Assembly: GCA_947044365.1 (NCBI GenBank) | Contig: OX345636.1 | Location: 49,594,746 to 49,658,745 of the forward strand | Direction of reading: 5' to 3' | DNA: 64,000 nt | Origin: Petrosia ficiformis | Taxonomy: Eukaryota > Porifera > Demospongiae > Haplosclerida > Petrosiidae | Made by a program: the position numbers and the translations under genes | Part shown: positions 48,181 to 57,951 of the stretch, piece after piece | Layout of the letters: each line of letters begins with the position of its first letter | How positions within the stretch are numbered: position 1 is the first letter of the stretch | Notes under the pieces: model-generated | What the model was told of the DNA's origin: nothing | The model's input: the letters and a program-made list of their open reading frames with translations, nothing else | Databases searched by the model: none

Positions 48181-48415
48181 TATAGTATGATGGTGACATC
48201 ATCCCTTTGATGTGGTAACTATGCAGGAGATCTCACCATCATATAAGAAGATATTGTATATAGTATGCTAATAGGTCCTATATACTGCATATAGGACCCT
48301 TGTTTTGTGTCCTCGAATGTGATATAGCCCTTGCAGGCTCGGACTCTATCACATCCTTACACACAAAACTCAGTTCCTGTATATAGGACCTGTAAACATA
48401 CTATATAATATACAT
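48180..48415. repeat. Compound hairpin H4, copy 2
   Basis: Same arrangement as 20000-20235 with few substitutions, again followed by a TA run. Confidence 0.75.
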
Positions 48416-48419
48416 GTGC

Positions 48420-48455
<36 letters not shown>

Positions 48456-48507
48456 CATGGCTTTGATGTGTGTATAGGTAATATCAGACCTCAACCCAAA
48501 GATAGCA

Positions 48508-48651
48508 CCCTGACGTGAAGCTGAGTGCTGTTATCAAGGAGTGTGTATCTAGTATTGCTGATACACATTGTGAAGACTTGCTTCATACATGTATTAGCTG
48601 GGATGAAAATGGGAAAACAATATTAGAAGTTTTGTCAGCAAAAAGTAAATG
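48508..48651 (+). other. Exon-like coding segment (intact version of 20340-20481)
   Basis: Open frame DVKLSAVIKECVSSIADTHC, EDLLHTCISW and DENGKTILEVLSAKSK then TGA, preceded by the acceptor-like aaagatag. Two cysteines not in a known motif. The paralog has a stop at TGT. Family unknown; possibly the last exon of the gene begun by the Crypton-like fragment. Confidence 0.4.
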
Positions 48652-48816
48652 AAGGTTTACACGTATTTTTATCAATGTTGTTCTTAGTGTAAGCGACTAA
48701 TTATTGGCATGTACCTATTATCGGCATTGTCAATACGTTGTACATACGCAATATAATTAAGTATAATTTGGAGATCACTTGATCACATGATCAATCATTC
48801 ATCACTTGTGCTGTAG

Positions 48817-50945
48817 GTAAGTATTGAAGCATTATTATATGTATATCTACAATCTTGTCTACTTCAGGAAATGAATGATGCCAAGAAGAAGAAGGCATTT
48901 GTGATCAAAGTCAGCCCCACCTAAGTTTGGCAATCCAAAACACACTGATAAAAAAAAAAACAGTGGACAGAAGAGTCCATGATTGCTGCCACGGATGTTA
49001 TGAAAAGGTGGAATTAGTGTTAGTAAAGCTGCCTTAGAATGTAATGTTTCACGTACCACTCTTCAAGATTGACATATGAACATGCAAATAAACCAGGACA
49101 TAGGTCGAACTTGAGTGAAAATAAAGAGATAGATCTTGTTAATTTTATTGAAATTGTTGGTAGCACTCAAGTGCTGAATCAATTACAATTGAAAAGGTTG
49201 TCTTGCATAAAAAGAAGACAATTCAATTGTGGTTTTGTCGTTTCTATGAGCATATATGCGAAGTTAATTAGGAAAAAAACCTTCTAACGGTGTTACATTA
49301 GCAATGAAGTCTACAGAAAAGCAGACACACTTCTCCAAGAAACAACACGACCGCAGCCAAACTCAAACCAATGACCATTGGATCAAGAGGCTCAAGCTCT
49401 AACCACTAAGCCACTACTGCTTAGTGGTTAGAGCTTGAGCCTCTACAGCTTAGTGGTTAGAGCTTGAGCCTCTTGATCCAATGGTCAGTGGTTCAAGTTC
49501 GGCTGCCGTCGTGTTGTTTCCTGGTGTCTGTTTTTTTGTGGACTTCATTTCTAAGAGCATAATTCACTTTGTTAGGGTGACTCAACTGCTACTGTACGTA
49601 TGGATGCCACTAATAATACTGAAACCCTAGATACTCATTTCAAAATATGCAAAAAGATTATGGTCAGGTAACAAAACCCAAATTACTGTAATTGGTTGTG
49701 TAAATGTTACTGGTACTACTACTCTGACACCCTTTGTGATATTTGATGAAAAGAACTTTAATATGGGGTGGACTAAGAGAGAAGTGCCTGGTACTACTTA
49801 TGGAACCACTGGCTGGTTGGTTTGATATGAAATTATTAAAGGGCTGGTTATCTGATCATTTTCTGAAACGTGCTGTTCCTTCTTGTGTGTCCACTTCTAC
49901 TGGTGCTTGATGTGCATACGTAGTTCTCATCACAATCCCAAGGCTGTCAGGATTGCCAAAGAGAATGATGTCATTTTGTTTACGTTAGTGCCTCACACTA
50001 TACATGAGATGCAACCCCTTGATACAGCAGGTTTGTTTTTGTTTTTGGTCTACTCAAGGCTCACTGACATGAAGTTTGTCACAAGTATATTCAAACCTAT
50101 CCTGGATTGGCAATTACTAAAGACCAATTTAGTTCCCTCCTGTCAGAGGCATGGCTGAACACTACGTTGCCATCAACAATCATCCGTAGTCCTGTGGAAT
50201 ATATCACTTCAATCCAAAAGCTGTTCTAGATTATGACCCTTTTGACACCTTAGTACAGAAAAAGAAGAATCAAGGCTTGGAAAGGGAACTGATTCAGAAC
50301 ATGGAACAGGAACTTGACTCTGTTCAAATGGCTACTGACATTGATTATGTTTCACCTGGCAAAAATGCTGCTGTTTTCACAGAAGAGGAACTTTAATTTT
50401 GAAGAAGACACGATGGCGGATATGACTTACATGTATATGATGAACACTATCTTCGTTGGCTGAGTCTAAACTATTTGTAGAAAGTTTACAGAGAAGTGTC
50501 TCAGTGGCTCAATACTTCAATGACATGTTCCCATGTACTCCTGTAATCATCCCAGAGCTTGAACATCATAATGAAAGTTCTCCTTCTGAACCTAACACTC
50601 GGAAATGTATGACCACACCTATCTGTACACAAATGGACAATGGCAATGTAATAGAAACATCTACCCCTGTCTTAGCAACTGTACCCACTGGATCAGGTAC
50701 GTCCACTGCTTCTAGTGTAGGCTCATCTATAAGTGATGCATCAGACAATTTATCAAAGTACTTGATACAGTACGTACCAGTAACTCCAAAATCTAGACAG
50801 CCATCTGACAGTCGAGTGTGTGGTACTAGGGTATTGACAGGTTCAAATGGCCTAGCTATGTTAAAAGAGAAAGAATGCAAGAAGAAAAGAGAGTTTTAAA
50901 AAAAGGAGAGGAGAAGGAAAGACAAAGCTTGCAATGTTGAACTAA
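48817..50945 (+). pseudogene. pogo/Tigger (DDE_1) transposase relic
   Basis: A leader with donor gtaagt (about 48817) and acceptor cttcag (48868) precedes ATGAATGATGCCAAGAAG. Then come, in shifting frames, QWTEESMIAATDVMKRW and VSRTTLQD of the pogo HTH, KTQITVIGCVNATGTTTLTP, VIFDEKNFN, WTKREVPGTTYG (DDE core), HHNPKAVRIAKENDVILFTL and PHTIHEMQPLDTA, HEVCHKYIQTYPGLAITK, QFSSLLSEAW, GGYDLHVYDEHYLRWL and the K/E-rich tail LTGSNGLAMLKEKECKKK. This order is diagnostic for Tigger/Jerky transposases. Many stops and frameshifts, and the palindrome at 49303-49551 splits the gene before the core. Confidence 0.85.
49303..49551. repeat. Inverted pair of tRNA-like SINE fragments
   Basis: Two arms of about 115 bp face each other: aatgaagtctacag...aagcagacac on the left pairs with gtgtctgttttt...gtggacttcatt on the right. 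Each arm has a tRNA-like segment: A-box-like cttagtggttagagc and B-box-like ggttcaagttc (49490s). The gcttagtggttagagcttga segment is repeated twice at the centre. Inserted in the Tigger relic. Confidence 0.7.
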
Positions 50946-51289
50946 AAATTCAATATAGATGATACATGAAGAAGTGACATAGGTATGATTGCTACTGAGA
51001 ATCTATCTACAAAGACCCAACCACTACAGTAAACCCTTACCAATCTGAATCTCATTCATCAGAATCCTTGCAAATTCGATAGGCATTAATGATATTTTAT
51101 TATTCAAGAAGGTTGGAAGTTCCAGCTGTAACAGCTACTTGTTTACTTCATTACATGCATTTGTGGCCAAACCTACATGTATGTATTGGTGGTTCATTCA
51201 CACATTTCTTATTCCTAACTACAAATGAATTGAGAGCTTTTGAGTGACACAAAGGAATGAAAGAATTATAATCATACATATGTATTTAC
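50946..51289. other. No gene recognised
   Basis: AT-rich. atgaagaagtgacatag, tgattgctactgaga and caagaaggttggaagttcca here recur at 51750-51900, so it is a dispersed repeat. Confidence 0.5.
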
Positions 51290-51346
51290 CTCATAAAAGC
51301 ACCCATTTCTTTTTCTGTTTTTGGCTGAAGTTCAGGAATTTCATTC
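51290..51346 (-). CDS. Cys-cluster (HMGXB3/KDZ-like) gene, exon F
   Basis: 57 bp between acceptor ...ccacaaatag and donor gtaaatac. Encodes (V)NEIPELQPKTEKEMGAFM and two bases of R. The one-base entry phase fits exon E if E ends at ...ATTGT. Membership of the gene is inferred from phase and strand across a 3.7-kb, repeat-filled intron. Further exons must lie downstream, but none was identified below 51290. Confidence 0.45.
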
Positions 51347-51974
51347 CTATTTGTGGATAAATAGTATTGGTTATCAATATTTTCAATTGCAAAATTATGA
51401 TAGTTTGTCAACAAATCTTAAATTTTAATGTAGATTCACAGTATGGCAAATGCTAGTTTTCTTATTTGCTAGGAACCTAATTACTTACATTCTGCCAATA
51501 ATTAATTGTGTTTTAAAAATAACTAATTTGGCAGTGTCTTTTTCCCTGAAAAAAAGAATATTGTCAACAGTTTCTATGTTCACACCAAGCTACTTAGTTA
51601 TGTATTCGTTATTATTTTTTACATCACAAAATAATTTTATTATAAACATACCTATTAATGTACTATTCATATTCTAATAAGAAACAAAGCCAAAAAAAAT
51701 TCTAATATTATTTTATTTCAAACTTGCAATGTTGAATTTAGAGGATACATGAAGAAGTGACATAAGTATGATTGCTACTGACAATCTATCTATAAAGATC
51801 CTACAGTACTACAGTACTAATCTGAATCTCACTAATCAGAAACCTCATAGAAAAAAAGATATTTTATTATTCAAGAAGGTTGGAAGTTCCAGCTGTAAAA
51901 GCTTCTAGTGCTGTAATAGGGTCAAATATCTATTAGCACTGTCTTTCTTTTAATAAAAATAGTGAAGTTTGTAT

Positions 51975-52064
51975 AGTAATCATACCATACCATACTATAA
52001 CCATACTATAACAATACTATAACCATACTACTACAATACTATAACGATACTATAACAATACTAT
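51975..52064. repeat. Minisatellite of ataccatactataac type
   Basis: Repeats of 10-11 bp (ccatactata/acaatactata) about eight times, directly left of the Gypsy leader. Confidence 0.8.
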
Positions 52065-52190
52065 TGTAGTATGTTTATTTTGTGGGAGTTTCTGAGCATG
52101 CTCAGTTAGAACACATGTTTTGATTGATGCATGAGTTGACTTCTGTACCTCTTGTTACTGTTTAATCCATTTTAATCACAAGTAAAGATA
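52065..52190 (+). repeat. Possible short 5' LTR of the Gypsy relic
   Basis: tgtagtatgtttattttgtg starts TGT, and the block ends with agatatcaca just before ttggcgacaagg, the usual primer-site context of Mag-like Gypsy elements. No 3' LTR copy was found, so the limits are guesses. Confidence 0.35.
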
Positions 52191-52195
52191 TCACA

Positions 52196-52730
52196 TTGGC
52201 GACAAGGATGGCAGTAGCAGGGAAATTTGGATGCATGCAAGAATGTAATCCGGAGTTAGAGTCATTCGAAACGTATGAAGAATGCCTGAAACTCTACTTC
52301 GAAGCAAACGATGTAGTACCTGAAAAGCAGGTAGCTGTTTTTCTGAGCACAATTGGGGCCAAGAATTATGCTCTACTACGTGATCTAACTTCACCCGACA
52401 AACCAAAGGAGAAAGGACTAGATGCAATCATAGACGTCCTTAAAGCACATTTTGATCCTACTCCATCTGTTATTGCAGAGAGATTTACCTTTATTGCCGT
52501 GAGCAAAAGGCAGGGGAGTCCATTAGGATTTTAAGGCAGAATTAAAGGAACTGTCTACCAATTGTAAATTTGACTTAGACGAACCTCTTCGAGATAGGTT
52601 CGTTTGTGGTCTAAGAAGTGAAACGTTTGAAAACGTTTACTCTCAGAAAAGAACTTGACATTTTGTAAAGCCGTTGAAATCGCACGGGCTGTAGACCAAA
52701 TTGAATGCTAAGTCAGTGAAAACTATGACA
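52196..52730 (+). pseudogene. Ty3/Gypsy Gag relic
   Basis: After ttggcgacaaggatgg the ORF reads MAVAGKFGCMQECNPELESF, ETYEECLKLYFEANDV, FLSTIGAKNYALLRDL and APDK-like SPDKPKEKGLDAII, DVLKAHFDPTPSVIAERF. It then frameshifts near 52500 but continues in others (LKELSTNCKFDLDEPLRDRF-like, ELDIL, EIARAVDQIE-like). This is the Gag capsid of Mag-type Gypsy elements. Zinc knuckle, protease and RT are absent here. Lies in the E-F intron of the Cys-cluster gene, opposite strand. Confidence 0.75.
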
Positions 52731-53005
52731 GAATTTACTGATTCAACGATACAAAAGGTCTCTTCGGAGACAAAAATGTGGAAAGGAATTCCATCCCTTT
52801 ACAATGACAACAATTCACAGTATTTAAATTGACAGAAGATAAGGATCTTTGGTAATGAAGCTAAGGATCTTTACTAGTTTCTATGTTCTAATCATTCCTA
52901 ATTGGATTTCATTATAAAGGTGAATTATACTGAATAACTCCATTTAATTGTGTGTCTCTCCAAGCCCAACTGTTCACTGTATAATAGACTGGTAATAGTA
53001 TTTAA

Positions 53006-53666
53006 CTCTTTACCAACTATAATTGAAATAAGCGTTTTCGTTATTGACCTAAATTTAATTAAGAAGTTTTGTGTGGGCGGAGCACTTTAATATTTATACA
53101 TCATTTTCAACACTATAACTCTTATATTTTGTAAGACTCCACATTCTAACTTATTTTGTGGAAAGAAGAGTCTTTAACAAACCCATTGATGTAAAATTTA
53201 TACTTCGCTATCACCAGGAAGAGAGAAAGGCGAACGTTTGTAAGTATAGCAGTCGACAGGCAATGCCCACTTTTTGTCTAGTCTGTATAACGCCTACATT
53301 TTAAGCAACCATGACTTTTAACTCACTTAGTCATGCAGAAGACCTTCTAAGAAAGCCATTGATACCAAAAACCTGCTTCGTTAGCTGCAGGAAAGCAGCA
53401 AGACGAGTGTTTGAAACTGTAGTAGTCAGCGGTGATGCCCATACTTTGCATTTTTATCGCTTTTGTTTGGCCTGGAATTTGACGTTTTCTCTAATTTCAA
53501 CTAACCAAATGTCTTCTTCATAGTGTGTGCTTGTTAGGTTTTTCTGTATTTAAAGATTTTATCATATATTTGCCTTTTGCTATTTAGGTTGCAAATATGC
53601 AACATTTGTTATTTAATGCATTATTCAAAAGTTGCATATTTGCAACATTCGTCGGTAAAGGATTAA
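53006..53666. mobile_element. piggyBac-like MITE with TTAA target duplication
   Basis: Ends CTCTTTACCAAC and, inverted, TCCTTTACCGACG follow TTAA on both sides (53002-53005 and 53663-53670), as in piggyBac elements. The unoccupied site agtaTTTAAtagtgatgga is visible in the next repeat unit at 54013. Sub-terminal gttgcaaatatgcaac/gttgcatatttgcaac palindromes lie near the right end. It carries the ORF at 53311 but no recognisable transposase. Confidence 0.8.
53311..53523 (+). other. 70-codon ORF inside the piggyBac-like MITE
   Basis: MTFNSLSHAEDLLRKPLIPK, then CRKAARRVFETVVVSGDAHT. Its N-terminus resembles the minus-strand ORF at 23900-24097. Not recognised; may be a captured or residual transposon coding segment. 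Confidence 0.4.
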
Positions 53667-54355
53667 TTAATAGTGATGGAAAATAAGGATCTTTGGTAAT
53701 GAAGCTAAGGATCTTTGCTAGTGTCTATGTTTTAATCATCCCTAATTGGATTTCATTATTATACTGAATAACTCCATTTAATTGTGGGTCTCTCCAAGCC
53801 CAATTGTTCACTTTACCTCACTGATCACAGTATTTAAAGCAACAGAAGATAAGGATATTTGGTAATGAAACTAAGGATCTTTACTAGTTTCTATGTTTTC
53901 ATCATCCCTAATTGGATTTCATTTTAATGGTGAATTATACTAAATATAATTACAACTTATATGTGTCTCTCCAAGCACAACTGTTCACTGTATAATAGAC
54001 TAGTAATAGTATTTAATAGTGATGGAAGATAAGTATCTTTAGTAATAAAGCTAAGTATCTTTGCTAGTTTTAATCATCCTTAATGGGATTTCATTTTAAA
54101 GGTGGATTATACTGAATAACTCCATTTAATTGTGTGTCTCTCTAAGCCCAATTGTTCACTGTATAATAGACTGGCAATAGCATTAATAGTGACGGAAAAT
54201 AAAGATCATTGGTAATGAATCTAAGGATATTTGCTTGTTTCTATGTTCAAATCATCCAGAAGTGGTTTTCAGTTTAAAGGTGCATTATACTGAATAATTG
54301 TGTGTCTCTCCAAGCCCTGTTGTTCCCATATATAATAGACTGGTAACAGTATTGA

Positions 54356-55064
54356 ATAACAACACGTTAAACTTAGCTACAATAATTACATGTCTTCATA
54401 GTATCATAGAGTGTGACAATTTCATTTAAGGATCTTTGACATTTCCTTAAGTATTGATTTATCCTAATTTGATGTTCTTGTCAACTCATTTGATTGTGTA
54501 TGTCTTCAACCCCTGTTGTTCTCTGTATCGAATATGGAAGGTATTTCACAGTTTCTAAATCACAGCTAATTGTCTTTGCCAGTTCTTGTGTTGCATTCAT
54601 CCCCTGTTTTCTATGTTCTCTGTTAGTTTTTCTCTTGGAAATATTTATCTAGTGTCAGTTTAAAATGTTGTTTTAAATTACATTTTCTAGCTTTTATCAG
54701 GTGGAATCATCAGAGGTTCTAAAATCAGCTGCACTTTTATTGAAGTAATGGTTACTTTGATGGATTGTTATGCCATGTTGTGATTGAGTATTAAAAGCAA
54801 ACAAGCTTTTTCTATCATGAAATGGTATGATAGCCCAACAAATAACTAAAGATATTCAGAATTACAACACTTCAGAACATTCTTTGTGGTACAGAAATTC
54901 ATTTATTAATTACGTATGTGAAGTCATGCACTAGTTAAATACCATTTTTAAATTAAAGAATCTATATATCCATTGGTATGTGTGTGAGCACTATTGAATC
55001 ATTTGTGTTTATCTTTCTTATTGTTTACCGGCTAGTTCTTTTAACGGTTTCATTAGTTATATAC
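54356..55064. other. Intron sequence, no gene recognised
   Basis: Right part of the E-F intron. Unique-looking AT-rich DNA without conserved ORFs. Confidence 0.45.
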
Positions 55065-55182
55065 ACAATTGGAGTCCAAGTGAGTAGATCCCGCCGAGAA
55101 GTGGCATCCATGATTATTATATCTGGCTGGGAACCACATTCAGTACAGCAGAAACCTTCTGTGTAGTCAATGTCCAGCAGAT
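55065..55182 (-). CDS. Cys-cluster gene, exon E (CTECGxxPD motif)
   Basis: Acceptor ...tcctttgtag, donor gtatat. With the last base of exon D it reads DLLDIDYTEGFCCTECGSQ, then PDIIIMDATSRRDLLTWTPI. DY.egF.C..CG..Pd.li.DatS is the pattern of the cysteine cluster in HMGXB3-like and KDZ-transposase-associated proteins. The CCxxC can bind zinc. After DATS the usual l.FRk residues seem shortened to RR, which may be a small in-frame deletion. Phase in 1, out 2, consistent with D and F. The family label is from memory of the motif and was not searched. Confidence 0.6.
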
Positions 55183-55478
55183 CTACAAAGGAATACCAGC
55201 ACCATGCATACATAAACAAATACACAGGCATACCTTGGATGAGTCCCCACCTGGAATCATGTAGTTATGATCTATTATGCGCAAATGTAGTAACAATTAT
55301 GTTCTGATTTAAATGTGAGGATCATTTATATACATACATTACTAACATAAACTTTATGATGCAAAAACAAATGTCCCTAATGAAAAAATTCCTAGTGATA
55401 CAACATAGAAACCAAGTGGAACCACACAAGATTTAATTCCTAAATACATTTTAGTATTATTGATTACAATACTCTCAC

Positions 55479-55701
55479 CTGATAAATCATATTCTGGGGA
55501 AAACGAATGTATTCCATCATTTACAAGAAGTTGTACAACACCAATATGAATGCATTCAGGTCTTAACTCAATAAATCTCTCCACATTTGTCATAACGTGT
55601 GTACTTAGACTACAAACAAAGTCAGCTCTGAGCTTATCACACGAGCAAGAATACACCCACTCTGCAGTTCCTCTGAATGAATTCCCAAATCGAGAAACAA
55701 A
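55479..55701 (-). CDS. Cys-cluster gene, exon D (CSC ... H region)
   Basis: 223 bp from acceptor ...tacttaccag to donor gtgagagta. Reads FVSRFGNSFRGTAEWVYSCS, then CDKLRADFVCSLSTHVMTNV, ERFIELRPECIHIGVVQLL and HSFSPEYDLS. The C-x-C ... C ... H pattern is likely a zinc-binding cluster of SWIM/CxC type, in line with exon E. Entry phase 0 fits exon C, exit phase 1 fits exon E. Confidence 0.7.
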
Positions 55702-55767
55702 CTGGTAAGTATGGTACTACAGAATTGAAAGGTTAAAGATTAAATGATTGTTTTTACTAGTTAATAC

Positions 55768-55908
55768 CTTCAATATTGCAGTAACTGGTGAAATATCTTG
55801 GACAATAAACACCCTCAATGTTTGATCTATAGGTACAATGGATGCTTCAGAAACTAGCTGATAAGCATATGTCTCAATAAAAGAAGACTCTCGAGTAGTT
55901 GATTCAGT
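55768..55908 (-). CDS. Cys-cluster gene, exon C
   Basis: 141 bp, exactly 47 codons, between acceptor ...ttttattag and donor gtattaact. TESTTRESSFIETYAYQLVS, EASIVPIDQTLRVFIVQDIS and PVTAILK. No named domain; mixed helix/strand composition typical of a folded linker. Phase 0 on both sides. Confidence 0.65.
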
Positions 55909-55957
55909 CTAATAAAAGGGATTATAATTGAGGTAATCAACAATGTTGATGTTGTAC

Positions 55958-56115
55958 CTGCTCAGTACTGATTGATGACACTTCATGAATATTTGTTGTG
56001 AATGATGCAATTTCATGAAGTACTTCATAGTTATCAATTACCGCAGGAGAACCATCGTGATTATTTTGAGAACCAACATCTTCATTTTCACTGTGAGCAA
56101 TTTTCGATGAAGAAC
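55958..56115 (-). CDS. Cys-cluster gene, exon B
   Basis: 158 bp between acceptor ...tatttttag and donor gtacaac. SSSKIAHSENEDVGSQNNHD, GSPAVIDNYEVLHEIASFTT and NIHEVSSISTEQ: acidic, Ser/Asn-rich, probably disordered. It leaves in phase 0 as exon C needs. It enters needing one upstream base, which the ORF at 56116-56298 does not supply with a GT donor, so the true upstream exon is unknown. Confidence 0.6.
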
Positions 56116-56298
56116 CTAAAAATAAAACTTCAGCATAACAGACAAATCCTTATTTTGTGTTAGTACTTGAAGGAGATTTTTGTTTTCTTCTACGCGAGGT
56201 GAAGAGAAATCAAATTTATCCTCTCCTATCCCACAGAAATGTTTTGACATTAGTTTTCTGTTTTCAGCTTCTGAAGGACGAATCTGTAGTGTGTACAT
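56116..56298 (-). other. Possible upstream exon of the Cys-cluster gene
   Basis: Open frame with IRPSEAENRKLMSKHFCGIG and EDKFDFSSPRVEENKNLLQ after an acceptor-like cactacag. Protein-like composition, but every GT donor seen gives the wrong phase for exon B. It is unresolved whether this belongs to the gene. Confidence 0.35.
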
Positions 56299-57362
56299 TT
56301 AGAATTTTTAGCATAGTATATACTTTGTTCACCAAACACTATTATAGCAAATGAACTAATTTCTTTAGTGCGGCACTACATTTGTTTAGTATGTTGGTAA
56401 CACAGTACGTTATAGCATACGACTGTAAACCTTTTCTTATACACTAGTGTTTTTCTCATGCATGCTATTAACTATTAACTATTGTTAAGCACACGTGTAT
56501 CTTGTAATTATAAATTACCAATCACTTTACAGTCTGTTGGGCTTGCAAATATTATGATAGAGAGAAATTGCATCTATGATATACTAAGGGGTTACTGGAA
56601 AGTGGTATAATAAGTTTACATGATTATTGGTATTGGTAATTATCAGTGCTTATGATTTTGCAGTTACAATTTTAGTTTCATAATTAGTTATCAACATTCC
56701 TAATTATCTGCGTACAAATTTCTTTTGCGGAAAATGCGTGATTAGACATACTTAATGAACAACTGCACATGTCAAATTAATAATTGATTTAAAATTTTTC
56801 GAAATTGTTTGCATATCTCTAATCCAAAAATTGACAATGTCTGATACTTTAAAGTATTAGGTGCATCAGATTTAAGTACTTGCAAAGCACTTGCGCCACA
56901 ACCAAATAAATTTGAGAAGAATATTTTAGTTATTATTGAAGCCAAAACAGACACAATATACTGAGCTTTCATAGGGACTACAATAGCATTTCAAAATGAT
57001 GAGTAAGTATGGAAGACTACTTTTGCTTTACATAATAGTAAGTTACAATCCTGAGACTCCCTAAAATAATATGTCAAGGGAGTCAACACTAGCTATAACA
57101 ACAGAAATACATACCTCTCTAGTAAAACATTTACTGGATGAATGACCCTAAGTAGAAGTAAAGAAATAACAAACCTGGATTTAATATATTATACTCGATA
57201 ATATATCTACTTACCATGATGGAGGATCCAAAGCCTGAATTTGGAATTTGATCACCTTAATTTAATTAATACCTCCAGACTCCAGTTAGAGTACAATTGG
57301 CTGTGTTCTAACATATATATTATTATAACAAATAGTGGTCATTACAGTGACAATAAACTTAC
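56299..57362. other. No clear gene
   Basis: A 66-codon minus ORF (56772-56972) contains FFSNLFGCGASALQVLKSD but no recognisable domain. A donor-like ccatcatg/gtaagtaga on the minus strand (about 57214) hints at an unplaced exon. The rest is AT-rich. Confidence 0.35.
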
Positions 57363-57451
57363 ACTTTCTTGATGTTGGTGTTTGTAGCATCTTTTTCTAT
57401 GCCTATAGCACATCACAATAACAAGGTAGAGACAGGGTTGGTTTTAGCCAT
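57363..57451 (-). pseudogene. Duplicate of J-domain exon 1
   Basis: ATGGCTAAAACCAACCC opens a frame that reaches TGA after 12 codons, and beyond a 2-bp insertion (gtgctatagg against gtactagg) it continues as GIEKDATNTNIKK to the same donor gtaagttta. No exon 2 follows on this side. It was copied with the segment that carries the coiled-coil gene and then orphaned. Confidence 0.65.
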
Positions 57452-57589
57452 TATTCAACGATCGTGATATGTCAAACTGGGTGGAGCTATCAGAATCTCA
57501 GCCGAAAAATAATTAATTCGTGCTGGTGAGAGAATCAAAAAAGAATGTTGTCACACTCGAATATGCATGTGCTGTTGGTAAATTAAAAT

Positions 57590-57951
57590 TTTCTTTCCCT
57601 TTCTTGTCTCCATCTTTTTTCGTATTTCGGCCTTTGCAATTATTTATTATTTCACTTTGTACTTGTTTCATCGCCGTTTTCTGGTCACAAATTATTGTCT
57701 CTTAGCACAACATGTTTACCCATTCACAATTTTCTTAATTAACACAAGCCATCTTTGGCCATTTGATAGCGCTAGATATCTGGAACCCATGCATGCATAC
57801 TTGTTACATATTTCAATGATATGGCTACAAAATGTGTTTCTAGAATATATATTGGTTGAATAAAATTAATACGAATTATAGTTACATAGTTAGCTATATG
57901 TAAATGTACCGTATTTATAATGCATGCATGTTATATGTATGCATTTCATCA
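57590..57951. repeat. Segmental-duplication block (matches 35330-35724)
   Basis: Same order of landmarks as the 35.3-kb block (ttttctgGtcacaaattatt, gtctcttagcacaaca, caagccatctttggccattt, gcgctagatatctggaac). Non-coding. Confidence 0.65.

Larger units (their letters stand above)
52800..54355. repeat. Tandem repeat, 167-179-bp unit (about 6 units)
   Basis: The unit contains gataaggatctttggtaatg, ctaattggatttcatt, gaataactccatttaattgt and ctccaagccca. Landmarks (TTAA near agtatttaa) fall at 52824, 53002, 53834, 54013 and 54183. Units diverge by small indels and fade out after 54350. The second unit is split by the piggyBac-like MITE. Confidence 0.8.

Noticed and set aside
49440..49510. Functional tRNA gene
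   Set aside because: A- and B-box-like words are present, but no acceptor stem or anticodon arm can be paired, and the sequence sits in an inverted SINE-like pair.
57214..57260. Splice-donor-like ccatcatg/gtaagtaga as an exon of the J-domain or Cys-cluster gene
   Set aside because: The donor is good, but no acceptor or phase-compatible frame could be found.
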